A stretch of 64,000 nucleotides of DNA, from positions 45,093,030-45,157,029 of the forward strand of contig NC_044560.1 of assembly GCF_007565055.1 (NCBI RefSeq), in the 5' to 3' direction. Origin of the DNA: Rhinopithecus roxellana. Taxonomy: Eukaryota > Chordata > Mammalia > Primates > Cercopithecidae. The notes beneath the pieces are model-generated. The model made no database searches and was not told the DNA's origin. It saw only the letters and a list, made by a program, of their open reading frames with translations. Both the position numbers and the translations under genes were made by a program. Each line of letters opens with the position of its first letter. Position 1 is the first letter of the stretch. This document shows positions 46,021-58,140 of the stretch, piece by piece.

Positions 46021-47249
46021 AGACTGTCCTCTTGGATGACTCTCTTTCTTTCCTTCAGCAAATCCCAAGTCTATAATTGCAAACAATTGCAAGACCACTT
46101 TGGAATATATTCCCATCTACTTCAAGCCCATGTCAAAGGAGGTGGCCCTCATGATGGTCACCTCACTCACCTTTGACTTGAGATTTTGATCCCACCTGTT
46201 CTGATAAGTGTGCTATAATTGTCTCAACTAACTTTGCAGATTGGTGGTGCCAGGAGTCCTCTCTGAAGCAAAAATCCCCTAACAAGGGCCGAGTCAGCTC
46301 TGGGACGGACAGCAGGAGTCAGCAAGGCTAGCCAGAGTCAGCTGAGGCTTGCACCGCAGGGCTCTGTGGTGTCCAAGTTACGATTTAAAGATCTTGGACC
46401 TCCTGGAAGGCACAGAGAGGAGAATGCTCCCTGGCTGACAGTGGGACTCCTCCCCAAGACTCTTCCAAGACAGAGCTGCCTGGAGGGTGACGTAAGGTAT
46501 GGCATAGAGTTACAACAAATCCGAGCCCCTAAATCTTGTGTTCTGACCCCTCTGCTGAGCTCCACACACAGCTGGTCTTCTGGCTGTGTCTGCTCCCATC
46601 GTTGGTTCCTGCTTAAAGTGCATGTTTTCTGCTCTGCAAGTGCACTCAGTGCATCTGGGAATGCATGAAAGCTCCTGCCTCCAGCCTCTCAAGACACTAA
46701 ACACACCTTACAAACATGTGTCTTTCCATTGTCAAAGAACGTAGCATGGAATGTTTGGGACATATGGTTTAAAAGAAGCCCCAGTCAACAATACCAACTA
46801 AAAAATCACATCCTTACTGAGGTGGGGGCTCAATAAAGCATTTCTCCAGGTGGTCACATGTGGGCCACACACTCGTCTTCCACACTGGTTGAAAGCATCT
46901 AGAACCTGGTGCCACGGACTCCTGAATTCACCAGAGGCTAAGCAAAGCTGTCTTCCTGAAACATTTATCTAAGGGAAGCAAAAATAAAAAGCTTTACCTT
47001 TACGTTAAGAATATACAATATATTTAATATAAATGTGGCTATTAACATAACAAAATTCATAGTTCAAATGAATTTTTTAGATAAGACACAAGATTTGGTA
47101 GTAAGTTTGCATTGGAGGTGTTCATTCCCCTCTACCATAAGGGGTGTTTCTACAGGAAAGCTTTAAACATGTTGGGCCTTAGTCATGGTCTGAAGTGCAA
47201 GAGAGAAGGCGGCACCACACAGAGACCAGAGTGCTGGGTGTGGGGTCCA
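46021..47249. other. Upstream unique sequence
   Basis: Mixed composition; GC-richer near 46240-46500. A donor-like 'gacgtaaggta' occurs at 46488-46498 without supporting coding context. No gene or repeat named. Confidence 0.45.
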
Positions 47250-47460
47250 GAGGCCTGCAGGTGGGCCCAGTCTCTGCCATCTCCTTGCTGTGTGACCTCA
47301 GCACTCCCCTGGAAGGTCTAGTGGGAAAGTTGGTCTAACAGCGATGTTAATCCTGGTCCCCCGTGCCTCCCAGGGCTGCTGTGAGAGTCAAACGAGACAA
47401 TGAGTGTGAAAAGAGCCTTGGAAACGGCAGAGTGTTCCACAAATGTAAGTTCTTATGATT
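47250..47460 (+). repeat. MIR (plus)
   Basis: 'cttgctgtgtgacctcagc', 'agggctgctgtgagag' and 'ttccacaaatgtaag' follow MIR order. Confidence 0.78.
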
Positions 47461-48139
47461 CAGCCTTGTTGCTTTTGGAAAGCCTCTTTCATTTTATAGA
47501 TGGCATGTATTCTCCCTGCCTCCCATAGGCAGATCAAAAGTGTTTACCTTTCTCTTCAGAGCGAGGAACCTCTGATCTGACATGAAGCAATGAAGTCACC
47601 AAGTTTCCTCTCACCCAGCTTTATGCCCCAGCCTTCAGAGAAGCATGCTCCCTGCCAGCCTGTGCCACCTCGTACTGAGGGGAAGTTAGTCACCGCTGTC
47701 TGAATTTCATTATGCAGGTCTCCAGACAAGCAGAGGGGAAAAGTGCAAAGGAGCAGGTCAGCATCTGAAATGTGAGAGGCTAGCAGTCTCTGAAGTGTAT
47801 GGGAATGGGAGGAAACCTAATACTGCTCCCAAGGGGAGGGGGAGCATTGCATCATGTGGAAATAATTGCAGGAGGTCAGCAGAGCTTGGGGTTTGGGGAG
47901 GCAGGATAGCCCACTGACCCACTTGCAAAAGGGCTTTGACTCTTTTCTGTTGTAAAGGGAACTTGCATGGGGACACTCTAATACATCAGCCTGGGTGTCC
48001 GCAGGGACTAGAGATTAGAGCAGGTCCTAAGAGACTAGATTCCATGGAGTTCTGCTAGCAGGTGGTTTGAACCCAAACTAGAATTCTGAAAGGAGCCCTA
48101 GAGTTGAGAACCGGAGAGGATGGGGCCCACCAGTTAGTT
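47461..48139. other. Upstream unique sequence, nothing recognised
   Basis: Non-coding. Confidence 0.45.
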
Positions 48140-48345
48140 GAAACTACCATTTATTGATGTATTATTTAATACATCCTAAGTACATACTTCAGTTGATCCT
48201 CACGATAACCCTATAGGTAGGAATTATCATCTCCATTTTATGTACAAAGAAACACACTCAATGACTTGAGCGACTTTTCTGACAGCACACAGCTAGTAGG
48301 AGGCTGAGCCAGAGTGTGAATCCAAATCTGTGCAACTGCAGATTT
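48140..48345 (-). repeat. MIR (minus)
   Basis: 'ttgatcctcacgataaccc', 'gaattatcatctccatttta' and 'cacacagctagtagg' form a well-kept reverse MIR. Confidence 0.85.
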
Positions 48346-48704
48346 CTTGATTAGAAACCGTTTGATACACCCGTCTTTAAGTAGAACGAGGAGCCATGGT
48401 GGGAATTGGGTGGAAAGTGGACCAAAGTGCAAACACAAAAGGAACAAAGGAGGAAGGTCTTGATTTCTGACATGTTGCTGACTTGCTCTGGGCTGGAGAA
48501 AACATGAGTATGGTTTCTTCTGTGTGTTTGTAATGTAAGCATTGGCCATCTTTCCCCAGTAGATAACCAGTGGCCTGACTGCAGAGTTTCTGTGGGGCTG
48601 GGTGAGAGTGGGGCAGCCCCTATTAGAAGGAAATGCAAAAGCCACAAGCATAGGAAAGAGGGCATGATAGAGGGGAGCAGACTTCCAGTCAGTGATGAGA
48701 TTTT

Positions 48705-49560
48705 CCTCTGGTGCTTTTGTCAGCTCTCTATTGCTACAATAATGCTGCATAACAAACCATCCCAATGTCTAGTGTCTTTAAATCATAGCCATTTACTCTT
48801 TCTCATGCATCTAGGAGCTGGCTGAGCAACCGTGCTGATCCAGGATGGGCTCATAGTATGCAGCTGAGCTTGTTATGTGACTGCCCACAGCTGGAAGGTC
48901 TGCTGGAGTTGGCTGATCTAGGATGGTCTCGGCTGGGAATATGAATCTCTGCTTCATGTCATGTCTCATCTTCCAGCAGGCTAGTTCGGGATTGTTCTCC
49001 TAATGAAGGCAGAGGGGCAAAAGAGAATGGAAATGTTCAAGAACTCTCGATCTTAGAATTGACCAAGATGGCCAGGTGGGGTGGCTCACACCTGTAATCC
49101 CAGCACTTTGGGAGGCTGAGGCGGGTGGATCACGAGGTCAGGAGTTCAAGACCAGCCTGGCCAAGATGGTGAAACCCCGTCTTCACTAAAAGTACAAAAA
49201 TTAGCCGGGTGCGGTTGCAGGCTATAATCCCAGCTACTTGAGAGACTAAGGCAGGAGAATCACTTGAACCTGGGGGATGGAGGTTGCAGTAAGCCGAGAT
49301 CGCGCCACTGCACTCCAGCCTGGGTGACAGAATGAGACTCCAACTCAAAAAAAAGAACCAACCAAGAGGTCTTGGTTCAAGACCTTAGACTTGGAACTGA
49401 CATACCATTACCTCTGCCACATTCTACTGGCTAAAAGTAAGTCACAAGACAGCCCAGATTCAAGGGGTAGGGAAATAGACTCCATTTCTTAATGGAGTTG
49501 CTGGCAAAGTCACAGTGCAAAGTGCTTGAAGAATTGCAACCATTTTTTTGCAATCAATCT
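48705..49560. repeat. Ancient interspersed repeat split by an Alu
   Basis: Begins 'gctctctattgctac' and 'ctgcataacaaaccatcc', continues past the Alu with 'tctgccacattctactgg' and ends 'gcaatcaatctgacatg'. This is a common old mammalian repeat that I recognise by pattern but will not name. Confidence 0.6.
49070..49354 (+). mobile_element. AluS-type Alu
   Basis: Dimeric Alu with a short A tail and a short duplication (accaaga) at its edges. Inserted in the ancient repeat. Confidence 0.93.
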
Positions 49561-50194
49561 GACATGGAAACCATCCTAGTCCCAAAAATAGATGAAAGGC
49601 AGTGGCATTTCCCAATATTCTGGACTATGCCCACTTCCCTACCAAAAACCCTTTGCTCACTACTGCCATTTCCCTGCCCCGGTCTGTCTGTCTTATTAAC
49701 ACTAGACTGGGGAGGGAGAGATATAATGACTCTAGAATTGGGCAGATAAAAGGATGTGTCTGACTTCTTTTTTAGAGGTACTAAAATTCAGACTCTTTAC
49801 TAACCACTGACTTCATCGCTGTAGTTTTTATAACTATGAAAGTTTCATTAGAAAGTATACTTAAACTTTCTCAGTGAGCCATCCCAGCCAGGCCATACTT
49901 GTATGAGAATGCTGTCAAATTCCAGGAAACAGATGTTCATCTAATAAGATGAATTTTTACTAATACTTCCACCCCACTGTTAATACTATGTTTGTGATTT
50001 GAATTTAAGACACTAAACTTCTGCAATTTATTTCCTACAATGTGGCTGAGATCATACGCTTCCCAGAGGTACACCTTTGAAATCCCCTACATGATACTAC
50101 TGGCATGATATTTGACATTTTTATGCCAAGATGTGACTGTTACAATGTATTGGAAAGAGCAATGGGGTTGGAATCAGAAGACTTGGCTGGTGCT
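49561..50194. other. Upstream unique sequence, nothing recognised
   Basis: Non-coding. Confidence 0.45.
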
Positions 50195-50430
50195 GAAGTC
50201 AATGGAGCATAGTGGTCAGGCATACGCTCTGATGTCCCATTGCCTGGATCTGAATTCTGGCTCTGTCTTATGCATTATATAGCCTTGGGCAGGTTACTTA
50301 GCCTCTCTGTTTCTCAATTCCCTCATCTATTAAATGGGGATTAAAAAAACTACCAACCTCACAGGGATAACATAATTCAAATTAAAATGCTGAGAACAAT
50401 GCACGCAGGAGTACATACCACCAGAGCATT
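50195..50430 (+). repeat. MIR (plus)
   Basis: 'tggatctgaattctggc', 'ccttgggcaggttactta', 'cctcatctattaaatgggg' and 'acctcacagggataac' are strong MIR landmarks. Confidence 0.88.
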
Positions 50431-51179
50431 GTCTATAGTTATTGGCTTAACTCTTGCTGCCTGGATATCATCTGTAAAGTGGGAGCAATATTCCTTGTCA
50501 AACCTACAGCACTAACTTTACTGGATCCTTCAACTTCAGACCTCAGATGGGCTTTCCTGTCCCTGAAACTGTCTTGGAAACAAGCCTTGGTTCAGGCTGA
50601 CCCATAAGGATAGGGCATTTGGAAGGAGAAAGTGGGATCCAGTCATTCCTCTACTAGTTTTCTTCTATTTCCTTGTCTGTATCATTAATTCCATGCTCGC
50701 ATACTCTACTGTGTTCCTGCCGGGTGCTATGCTCAGCTAATCTGCACTGCTGTCAGGAAGCCAGTAGAAATACATGAAGGGATTCCTTCTCACTTCCTGT
50801 CCCCTCTCTGTTTCATCAGCCATCATCTGGAAAGGCAGGACACCTACTGTAGATGACCTGTGGCCACTCTACCCCGAACATGCAAGAAGTCAGCTTGTTG
50901 TGTATGGCTTCCCTGCCCTTGGAGTCATTCCCTTCCAAGACTCCCCCTTTGTTTAACCCTGAGCCTGGGGAGACTGAAGAGTGCACAACCTCCCCAAGAG
51001 CTGAGAAATACTTTCTGTGCTATCTGAAAGGCAAAACATGAAGGGGCAAATGTGCCTTCAAAACACAGCAATGTGCACTTTCATTTGGGGACTGCTTCTT
51101 GGGTACTTTTACCAAGTCCTGGCAACCCTCATTAATTGATATTTCCTCAAAGTACATGTTCTTCTCCATTTCGGCTACT
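50431..51179. other. Upstream unique sequence, nothing recognised
   Basis: Non-coding; a weak MIR-like end near 50465-50500. Confidence 0.45.
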
Positions 51180-51545
51180 CATAGCTTAGTTCTGGTCTCA
51201 CCCTGATTCACCTGGAACATGGCAACAGTTTCCTCCCTGCTTCATCTTCTCCTTTGATACCAGAGAAAATGTGCTAATCAGCCATTTTTCAGTAGTTGTC
51301 CAGTACCTACAGGATAGTCAAAACCTTGCATGTGTGATCTCTTACAGGTCTCCTGTGGTTTTCCTCCATCCCCATGATATGCCACTTCCTCATAAACAAG
51401 TCTCATTGCAACCAAATTGAACCCCTCCTCATGCCCTTGACCCAAAATGCCCTTTCCCATGAAATGTCTCTTCCTTACTTCTATTCTCGCAAGCTTATCC
51501 TTTGAATGGCATCTTGAATGTCACCTCCTTCAGGAAGTCCCCCCA
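51180..51545 (+). repeat. L2 fragment (plus)
   Basis: 'gatagtcaaaaccttgca', 'atcttgaatgtcacctcctt' and 'caggaagtccccc' match the L2 3' coding end. Confidence 0.7.
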
Positions 51546-52125
51546 GAGGTCCCAAAGAAGGTTTGCTGTTGGACTCCACAACACTAAGTACCTACCTCCA
51601 TTGGCAAACTTATCATATTTTGGTGTGGTTTTGTGTTTACATAAGCAATCCAGGTCTTAGTCCCATAGAGCTGGATAAGGTCCATTGAATCCCTATTCTA
51701 TACTTTGTGAAAGTCTAAAGACTTTCCCATGGCTTCTGTGAATTTCTCAGGGTCTATATTTTCCTGGTTTCCTGTCTTCAGCTCCTGCTTCTATGCCTAC
51801 TTCCTTTAGTCTGCACAATGTTGACCCTGGTCACACCTGGGTCATTGGATAGGGGTGTGTAGACTGTGCCTTGCTCAAGGGCACCAAGCTAAGGGGGCAA
51901 GACATTCTGAAAAACCAGTCTGTGCCCTGCTCACCTTCTGCGTTCATCCAGAATGGGGTCCTTTTTACTAATTTGCACAAATGTACAGCATGGGCTAGCA
52001 GTGGTGCTGTGCCCTGCCCACATTTGCCTATACAAAACCTTCCTGATACCAAGTTTTTGTAGTACAGAAGACTACCAAAATCCTGGGCTGGGGCTGGAGG
52101 AGTTGCAGTGATGTTTCTGCTCTTA
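51546..52125. other. Upstream unique sequence, nothing recognised
   Basis: Non-coding. Confidence 0.45.
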
Positions 52126-53935
52126 AATTTTTTTTCTTTTTTCTCTTTCAGAAAATTTGTATAAATTTAAGGGATAAATTTAAGGGGTAATTAAGCATAA
52201 TTTTTTTTTACCTAGCTATATTGCATAGTGGGGAAGTAAGGGCTTTTAGTGTATCCATCACCCAAATAATGTACATTGTACCCATTAAGTAATTTCCTAT
52301 CATTCCTCCCTCCAACCATCCCCTCCTTGACTTTTCTGAGTCTCCATTTCCTATCATTGCATACTCTATGTTCATGTGTACACATTATTTACCTCCCACT
52401 TATAAGTGAAAATATGTGGTATTTCTCTTTCTATTTTGAATTGTTTCACCTAAAATAATAGCCTCCAATTCCATCCATGTTGCTGCAAAAGACAGGATTT
52501 CATTCTTTATGACTGAATAGTATTCCATTGTGTATATGTACCACATGTTCTTTATCCAGTCATCTGTTGATGGACACTTAAGTTGATTCCTAAGTTGATT
52601 TATCTTGGCTATTATGAATAGTGATGAGATAAACATATGAGTGCAGGTATCTTTTTGGTATATATCTTTTCCTTTGGGTAGACACTCAGTAGTGAGATTG
52701 CTGGGTCAAATGGTAATTCTATTTTTTTGGTTCTTTAAGAAATTTCCATACTGTTTTCCATAGAGGTCATACTAATTTACATTCGCACCAACAGTGTTTA
52801 AGTGTTCCCTTTTCTCTGCATACTCACCAACATCCGTTATTTTTTGACTTTTTAATAATAGACAGTCTAACTGGTGTTACAATGACATCTCAATGTAGTT
52901 TTAATTTGCATTTCTCTGATGATTGGTGATATAGAGCATTTTTTTTCATATGCTTCTTGGCCATTTGTATGTCTTCTTTTGAAAAATGTCTATTCATGTC
53001 CTTTGCCCACTTTTTAATGCGATCATTTGCTTTTCTATTGTTGAGTTGTTTGAGTTCCTTGTAAATTCTGGATAATAGTTTCCTGTCAGATGCATAGTTT
53101 GTAAATATTTTCTGCCAATATGCAAGTTATCTGTTCGCTCTGTTGATTATTTCTTTTGCTGTGCAGAACCTTCTTACTTTAATTAAATCCCATTTGTCTA
53201 TTTTTGGTTTCGTTGCTTGTGTTTTTGAGGTCTTAGTCATAAATTCTTTGCCTAGATCAATGTCCATAAGAGTTTTCCCTGGTATTTTTATAGTTTCAGG
53301 TCTGACATTTGAATCTTTAGTCCATTTTGAGTTGATTTCTGTGTACAGTGAGAGATATGGGTCCAGTTCCATTATTCTGCATATGGCAATCCAATTCTCC
53401 CAACACCATCTATTGAAAAGGGTATTCTTTCCTTAGTGGATGTTCTTGTCAGCCGTGTTAAAGACCAATTGGCTGCAGATATGTGGCTTAATTTCTGCAT
53501 TCTCTACTCTGTTCCATTGACCTATGTGTCTATTCTTATACCAGTACCATGCTGTTTTGGTTACTATAGCCTTAAAATATAATTTGAAGTCTGATAATGT
53601 GATGCATTTAGCTTTGTCCTTTTTGCTTAGGATTGCTTTGGCTATTCAGGCTGTTTTTTGGTTCTATATGAATTTTAGGATTGCTTTTTCTAATTTTGTG
53701 AAAAATAACATTGATATTTTGATAGGAATTGCATTGAATCTGTGGATTACTTTAGGTTGTAGGGTCATTTTTAACAATATTGATTCTTCTGATCAATGAG
53801 CATGGGATATTTTTTCCATTTGTTTGTGTCATCTGCAATTTTTTTCATCAGTGTTTTGTAGTTTTCATAGTAGAGATCTTTCACCTCCTTGGTTAGACAC
53901 ATTCCTAGGTATCAAATATTTTTTAGTCTCCTCTT
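52126..53935 (-). mobile_element. 5'-truncated L1 (L1MA/L1PB age), minus
   Basis: Reverse 3'UTR ('tgtatccatcacc', 'tgtacccattaa') followed by ORF2 C-terminus to middle ('tccattgtgtatatgtacca', 'tttgcccactttttaat', 'gatagttt'). Ends abruptly about 53935. Frames are broken by stops. Confidence 0.93.
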
Positions 53936-54019
53936 CATCAGGGAAATTTTTAGTGCCATTTAGTCCTTCAAATCTCAAACTGTACACCAGGTTACTGGTG
54001 CCTTTCATCCCTCCTGTCT

Positions 54020-54182
54020 TTACTCCTTTTCTCTTCCCTTCCCTTGCCTCCCTCTCTCCCTCCTCCCCCTCCCCTGTCCCCTTCCTCCTCGTCCTTTTCT
54101 TCTTTTCCTTCTTCTTCTTCTCTTTCTCCTCTTCTTCTTGTTCCTCCTCCTCCCCTTCTTTTCTCTTCCTCTTCTTCCTGAA
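54020..54182. repeat. Polypyrimidine (TCC/TTC) tract
   Basis: About 160 bases with almost only C and T on the plus strand. It joins the Tigger1 copy at a GGAAGAAG-like point and may have grown from it. Purine-pyrimidine strand asymmetry favours triplex (H-DNA). Confidence 0.9.
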
Positions 54183-54690
54183 ACATCATAAACCAGTTTC
54201 TGCTAGCTTCTGCAGCTTCCTCACTTTTTTCACTGTTCATAGAATGAAAGAGAGTTAGGACTTTGCTCTGGATTAGGCTTTAGCTTAAGGGATGGTTGTG
54301 ACTGGTTCTTCTATCCAGACCACTCAAACTTTCTCCATATCAGTAATAAGGCTGTTCTGCTTTCTTATCATTTGTGTGTTCCTTGGAGTCAAACTTTTTT
54401 CTTCAAGAACTTTTTCTTTGCATCCACAATGTCACTATTGAGCACAAGAGGTCTAGCTTTTGGCCTATCTCAGCTTTCAACATGCCTTCCTCGTTAAACT
54501 TAATTATTTATAGTTTTTTAAAGTGAGAGACTTGTGACTCTTCCTATCACTTGAACTCTTGGAGACTATTGTAGAACTATTAATTGACCTAATTTTAGTA
54601 TTGCTGTTTCTCAGGGAATAGGGAACCCCAAGGAGAAGGAGAGATGGGAGAATGGTGGGTCTTTGGAGCAGTCAGAACACACACATTTGG
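54183..54690 (-). mobile_element. Tigger1 DNA transposon fragment (minus)
   Basis: On the minus strand: 'ttgaaagctgagatagg', 'gatatggagaaagttt', 'cctaatccagagcaaagtcc' and 'gaagctgcagaagctagcag'. These are parts of the Tigger1 transposase region and the sequence before it (pogo/Tc1-mariner superfamily). Both ends and the catalytic part are missing, so it is inactive. Confidence 0.85.
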
Positions 54691-54785
54691 CCAGGTGGAG
54701 TGGCTCACACCCATAATCCCACACTTCCATCAATCATCCTCCCCACAGGAAGACCAAATTTCATATCTACACAAAAAAAAAAAAA
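54691..54785 (+). mobile_element. Degenerate Alu left-end fragment
   Basis: 'ggccaggtggagtggctcac' is the Alu start. After about 30 bases the match is lost, then a 14-A run follows. Heavily deleted. Confidence 0.5.
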
Positions 54786-57004
54786 ACACCATCAGAAGAA
54801 CCGAAAATCAAGTGAGCAATCACAGTACCTAATTTTACCTATAGATTCCGGAAAAATATAATGAACAGGGCAGGAAAGACAATCTTGAATTGCCAACACC
54901 ACCCCTCCTCAATCCTCCAGCAGTGGCTGCGGGGCATGGAAAGAGAATCTGTGCACTTGAGGGAGGGAGAGCACAGTGATTGTGGAACTTTGCATTGGAA
55001 CTCAGTGCTGCTAACACTGGGCAGAACAACATCCATGGAGGGAGCATTTAGACAAGTTCTAGCCAGAGGGAAATCATACATTTCAGAAATGGGAACTTGA
55101 GTTTCAGCATGCCTTACCACCACAGGCTAAAGTGCTCTGGGGTTCTAAATAAATTTGAAAGGCAGTCTAGGCCACAAGGACTGCAACTCCTGGGTAAGTC
55201 CTAATGCTGTGCTGGGGTCAGAGCCAGTGGAGTTGGGGGTATGCAACCTAATGAGACACAAGCCAAAGCAGCTAAGAGAGCACTTGCACCACCCCTCTCC
55301 AAACCCAGACAGCATAGCTTGTAGCTCTGAAAAAGACCCCTCCTTCCACTTGAGGAGAGGAGAAGGAAGATTAAAGAGGACTTTGTCTTGCAAGTTGGAT
55401 ACCAGGTTGGCAACAGTAAGATAGGGCACCAGGCAGAGTCCTGAGACTCCCATTCCAGAATCTATCTCCTGGGCAACCTAGACACACCCTGGACCAGAAG
55501 GGAACCCAGTGCCTTGAAGGGAAGGACTCAGTCCTGGCAGGATTCATCACCTGCTGACTAAAGAGCTCTTAAGCCCTTAACAAACAGCAGTGATACCAAA
55601 GTAGTACAACACGGGCATTGGGTGAGACTCTGAGACACGGTGGTTTCAGGTGTGACCCAGCACATTCACAGCTGTGGTGACTATGAAGAGGGACTCCTGC
55701 TTGAGAAAAGCAGACAGAAGAGTAAAGCGGACTTTTTCTTGCAGCTTAAACACCAGCTCAGCCATAGTGGAGTAGAGTACCAAGCAGGCTCTTGGGATCC
55801 CTAGCTCTGGGCCTTGGCTTTGGATGGCATTTCTGGACCTGCCCTGGGACAGAGGGGAGCCCACTTCTCTGAAGGGTGAGTCTCAGGCCTGGCAGCATTC
55901 ACCACAAGCTAACTGGAGAGCCCTGGGGCCTTAAGTGAACACTGGCAGTAGCCTGATAGTACTTCCCATTAGCCTGTGATGATGATGGACACAGGCAGAG
56001 ACTCTTCTGCCTGGGAAAAGGGAAGGGAAGAGTGGAAGGACTTTGTCTTGTGGCTTGGGTGCCAGCTCAGCTGCAGTAGAATAGAGTAAAGGTAGTTTCT
56101 AGGGTTTTTAGCGCCACGCTTTGGCTCCTGGATGGCATCTCTGGACCCGCCTGGGGCCTAGGGGAACTTGTTGCCCTGTAGGGAAGGACATAAGCCTGAC
56201 TTGCTTTGCTATCTGCTGATTATAGAGCCCTAGGTCCTTGAGAGAACATAGGCGGTAGCCAGGTAATTTTACAGTGGGCCTTCAGTGAGGCACAGCACCA
56301 TGCTAGCTTCAGGCCTGAACCAGTGCAGTCCCAGTGGTAGTGGCCACAGAGGTGCTTGTGTCATCCCTTCCCCAGCTCCAGAGAGCTTAGTACAGACAGA
56401 GAGACTTTGTTTGTTTGACAGAAAGTAAGGGAAGAGAAGAATCTCTGCCTGGTAATCCAGAGAATTCTTTCAGAACTTATTCAAGACCTCCAAGGTGGTA
56501 CCTCTACAAGTCTTCAAGAAACACAGTGTTACTGGGCTTGGGGTGCCCCCTAATGCAGGTAAAGCTGCAGTGGCCAAAAACTCAAATCACAACACCCAAG
56601 TGCCCTTGTGTACCTGGAAAACCTTCCCAAAAGAACAGGTATAAACAAGCCCAGACTGTGAAGACTACCATAAATACTTAACTCTTCCATGCCCAGACAC
56701 TGAAGAACATCCACGAGCATGAAGGCCATACAGGAAAACATGACCTCAACAAACGAACTAAATAAGGCACCAGGGGCCAATTCCAGAGAGAGAAATTCAC
56801 TGTTTTGAGGAAACTCAAAGAAATCCAAGATAACACAGAGAAGGAATTCAGGTTCCTATCAGATACATTTAACAAAGAAATTAAAACAATTAAAAAGAAA
56901 CAAACAGAAATTCTGGAGTTAAAAATATGCAGTCAACATACTGAAGAATGCATCAGGGTCTCTTAATAGTAGAATTAATCAAGCAGAAAAAAGAATTAGG
57001 ATGA
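54786..57004 (+). mobile_element. L1 (L1MA/L1PB age) 5'UTR with tandem units and start of ORF1
   Basis: Recognisable old primate L1 5'UTR ('gaattgccaacaccacccct', 'ctgtgcacttgagggaggg', 'gcagtctaggccacaagg'). A unit beginning 'ggactttgtcttgc' and running through 'gccagctcagcc', 'gggac(a/c)agaggg' and 'gaagg(g)' recurs at about 55378, 55727 and 56038 (spacing about 350 and 310 bp). ORF1-like, coiled-coil-coding sequence follows from about 56740 and breaks off near 57004. The 5'UTR of an L1 is its internal RNA polymerase II promoter (family knowledge). Activity here is unlikely after this much decay. Confidence 0.88.
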
Positions 57005-57330
57005 AGGATACAAAGTATTGACCCTGGGTGTGTCTGTGAGGGTGTTGCCAAAGGAGATTAACATTTGAGTCAGTGGACTGGGAGAGGCAGACCCACCCTC
57101 AGTCTGGGTGGGCAACATGTCAAAACCCTGTCTCTACCAAAAATACAAAAAAGAAAAAATTAGTTAGGCATGGTGGCATGCACCTGTAGTCCTAACTATT
57201 CAGGAGGCTGAGGTGGGAGGATAGTTTGAGCCCGAGAGGTTGAGGCTGCAGTGAACCAAGATCAAGCCACTGCATTCCAGCCTGGGCACGACAGACTGAG
57301 ACTCCGCCTCAAAAAAAAAAAAAAGAAAGA
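57005..57330 (+). mobile_element. ERV-L LTR-like scrap and 5'-truncated Alu
   Basis: 57010-57115 ('tgtctgtgagggtgttgcc', 'agattaacatttgag') resembles an MLT2-type LTR piece. 57118-57315 is an Alu missing its left end, with an (AAAG)n tail to about 57360. Confidence 0.7.
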
Positions 57331-57359
57331 AAGAAAGAAAAGAAAAGAAAAGAAAGAAA

Positions 57360-58140
57360 AACTTCAAATAAGCAACCTAATGATGCATCTTAAAGAAGTA
57401 GAAAAGCAGGAGCAAACCAAACCCAAAGTTAGTAGAAGAAAAGAAATAATAAAAATCAAAGCAGGGCCAGGCACGGTGGCTCATGCCTGTAATCCCAGCA
57501 CTTTGGGAGGCCAAGGTGGGCAGATCACAAGGTCAAGAGATCGAGACCATCCCGGCCAATGTGGTGAAACCCCATCTCTACTAAAAATACAAAAATTATC
57601 TGGACATGGTGGCGCATGCCTGTAGTCCCAGCTACTGAGGAGGCTAAGGCAGGAGAATTGCTTGAACCTGGGAGGCAGAGGTTGCAGTGAGCCGAGATCA
57701 CACCACTGCACTCCAGTCTGGGCAACAGAGTGAGTCTCCAACTCAAAAATAAAAATAAAAATAAAAAAATAAAATAAAAGCAAAAATAAATAAAACTGAA
57801 ATGAAGAAAACAAGACAAAAATCCACAAAACAAAAAGTTGTTTTTTAAAAAAGATAAACAGAATTGATAAACCTTTAGCCAGACTAAGAAAAAGAGAGAG
57901 AAGACCCAAATAAATAAAATCAGAGATGAAAATGGAGATATTACAACCGATACTACAGAAATTCAAAGGATCTTTAGAGGTCACTATGAGCGACTATATG
58001 GCAATAAACGGGAAAACCTAAAATTTACCCTGATGTGATAGTCACACATTATATCCTGTATGAAAACATCTCATGTAACTCATAAGTATATGCACCTACT
58101 GTGTACCCATAAAAAATGTTTAAAATAAAATAAAAATAAA
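57360..58140 (+). mobile_element. L1 ORF2 fragment joined to L1 3'UTR by internal deletion
   Basis: 'gcaggagcaaaccaaaccc', 'gataaacctttagccagact' and 'gagaagacccaaataaataaa' are ORF2. At about 58018 the sequence jumps straight to an L1MA-type 3'UTR ('tttaccctgatgtgatag', 'cacctactgtgtacccat'). Same strand and age as 54786-57004, so likely one element with a multi-kb internal loss. Confidence 0.85.
57465..57752 (+). mobile_element. AluS-type Alu
   Basis: Full Alu ('ggccaggcacggtggctcat') with an (AAAAT)n tail to about 57778. Inserted in the L1 ORF2 fragment. Confidence 0.94.

Noticed and set aside
46366..46704. Possible exon with a donor-like 'gtaagg' at 46491
   Set aside because: No acceptor, no conserved peptide and no partner exon seen.
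53992..54240. Glu-rich minus-strand frame of 82 codons
   Set aside because: It lies in the polypurine tract and the Tigger1 edge and is a composition artefact.
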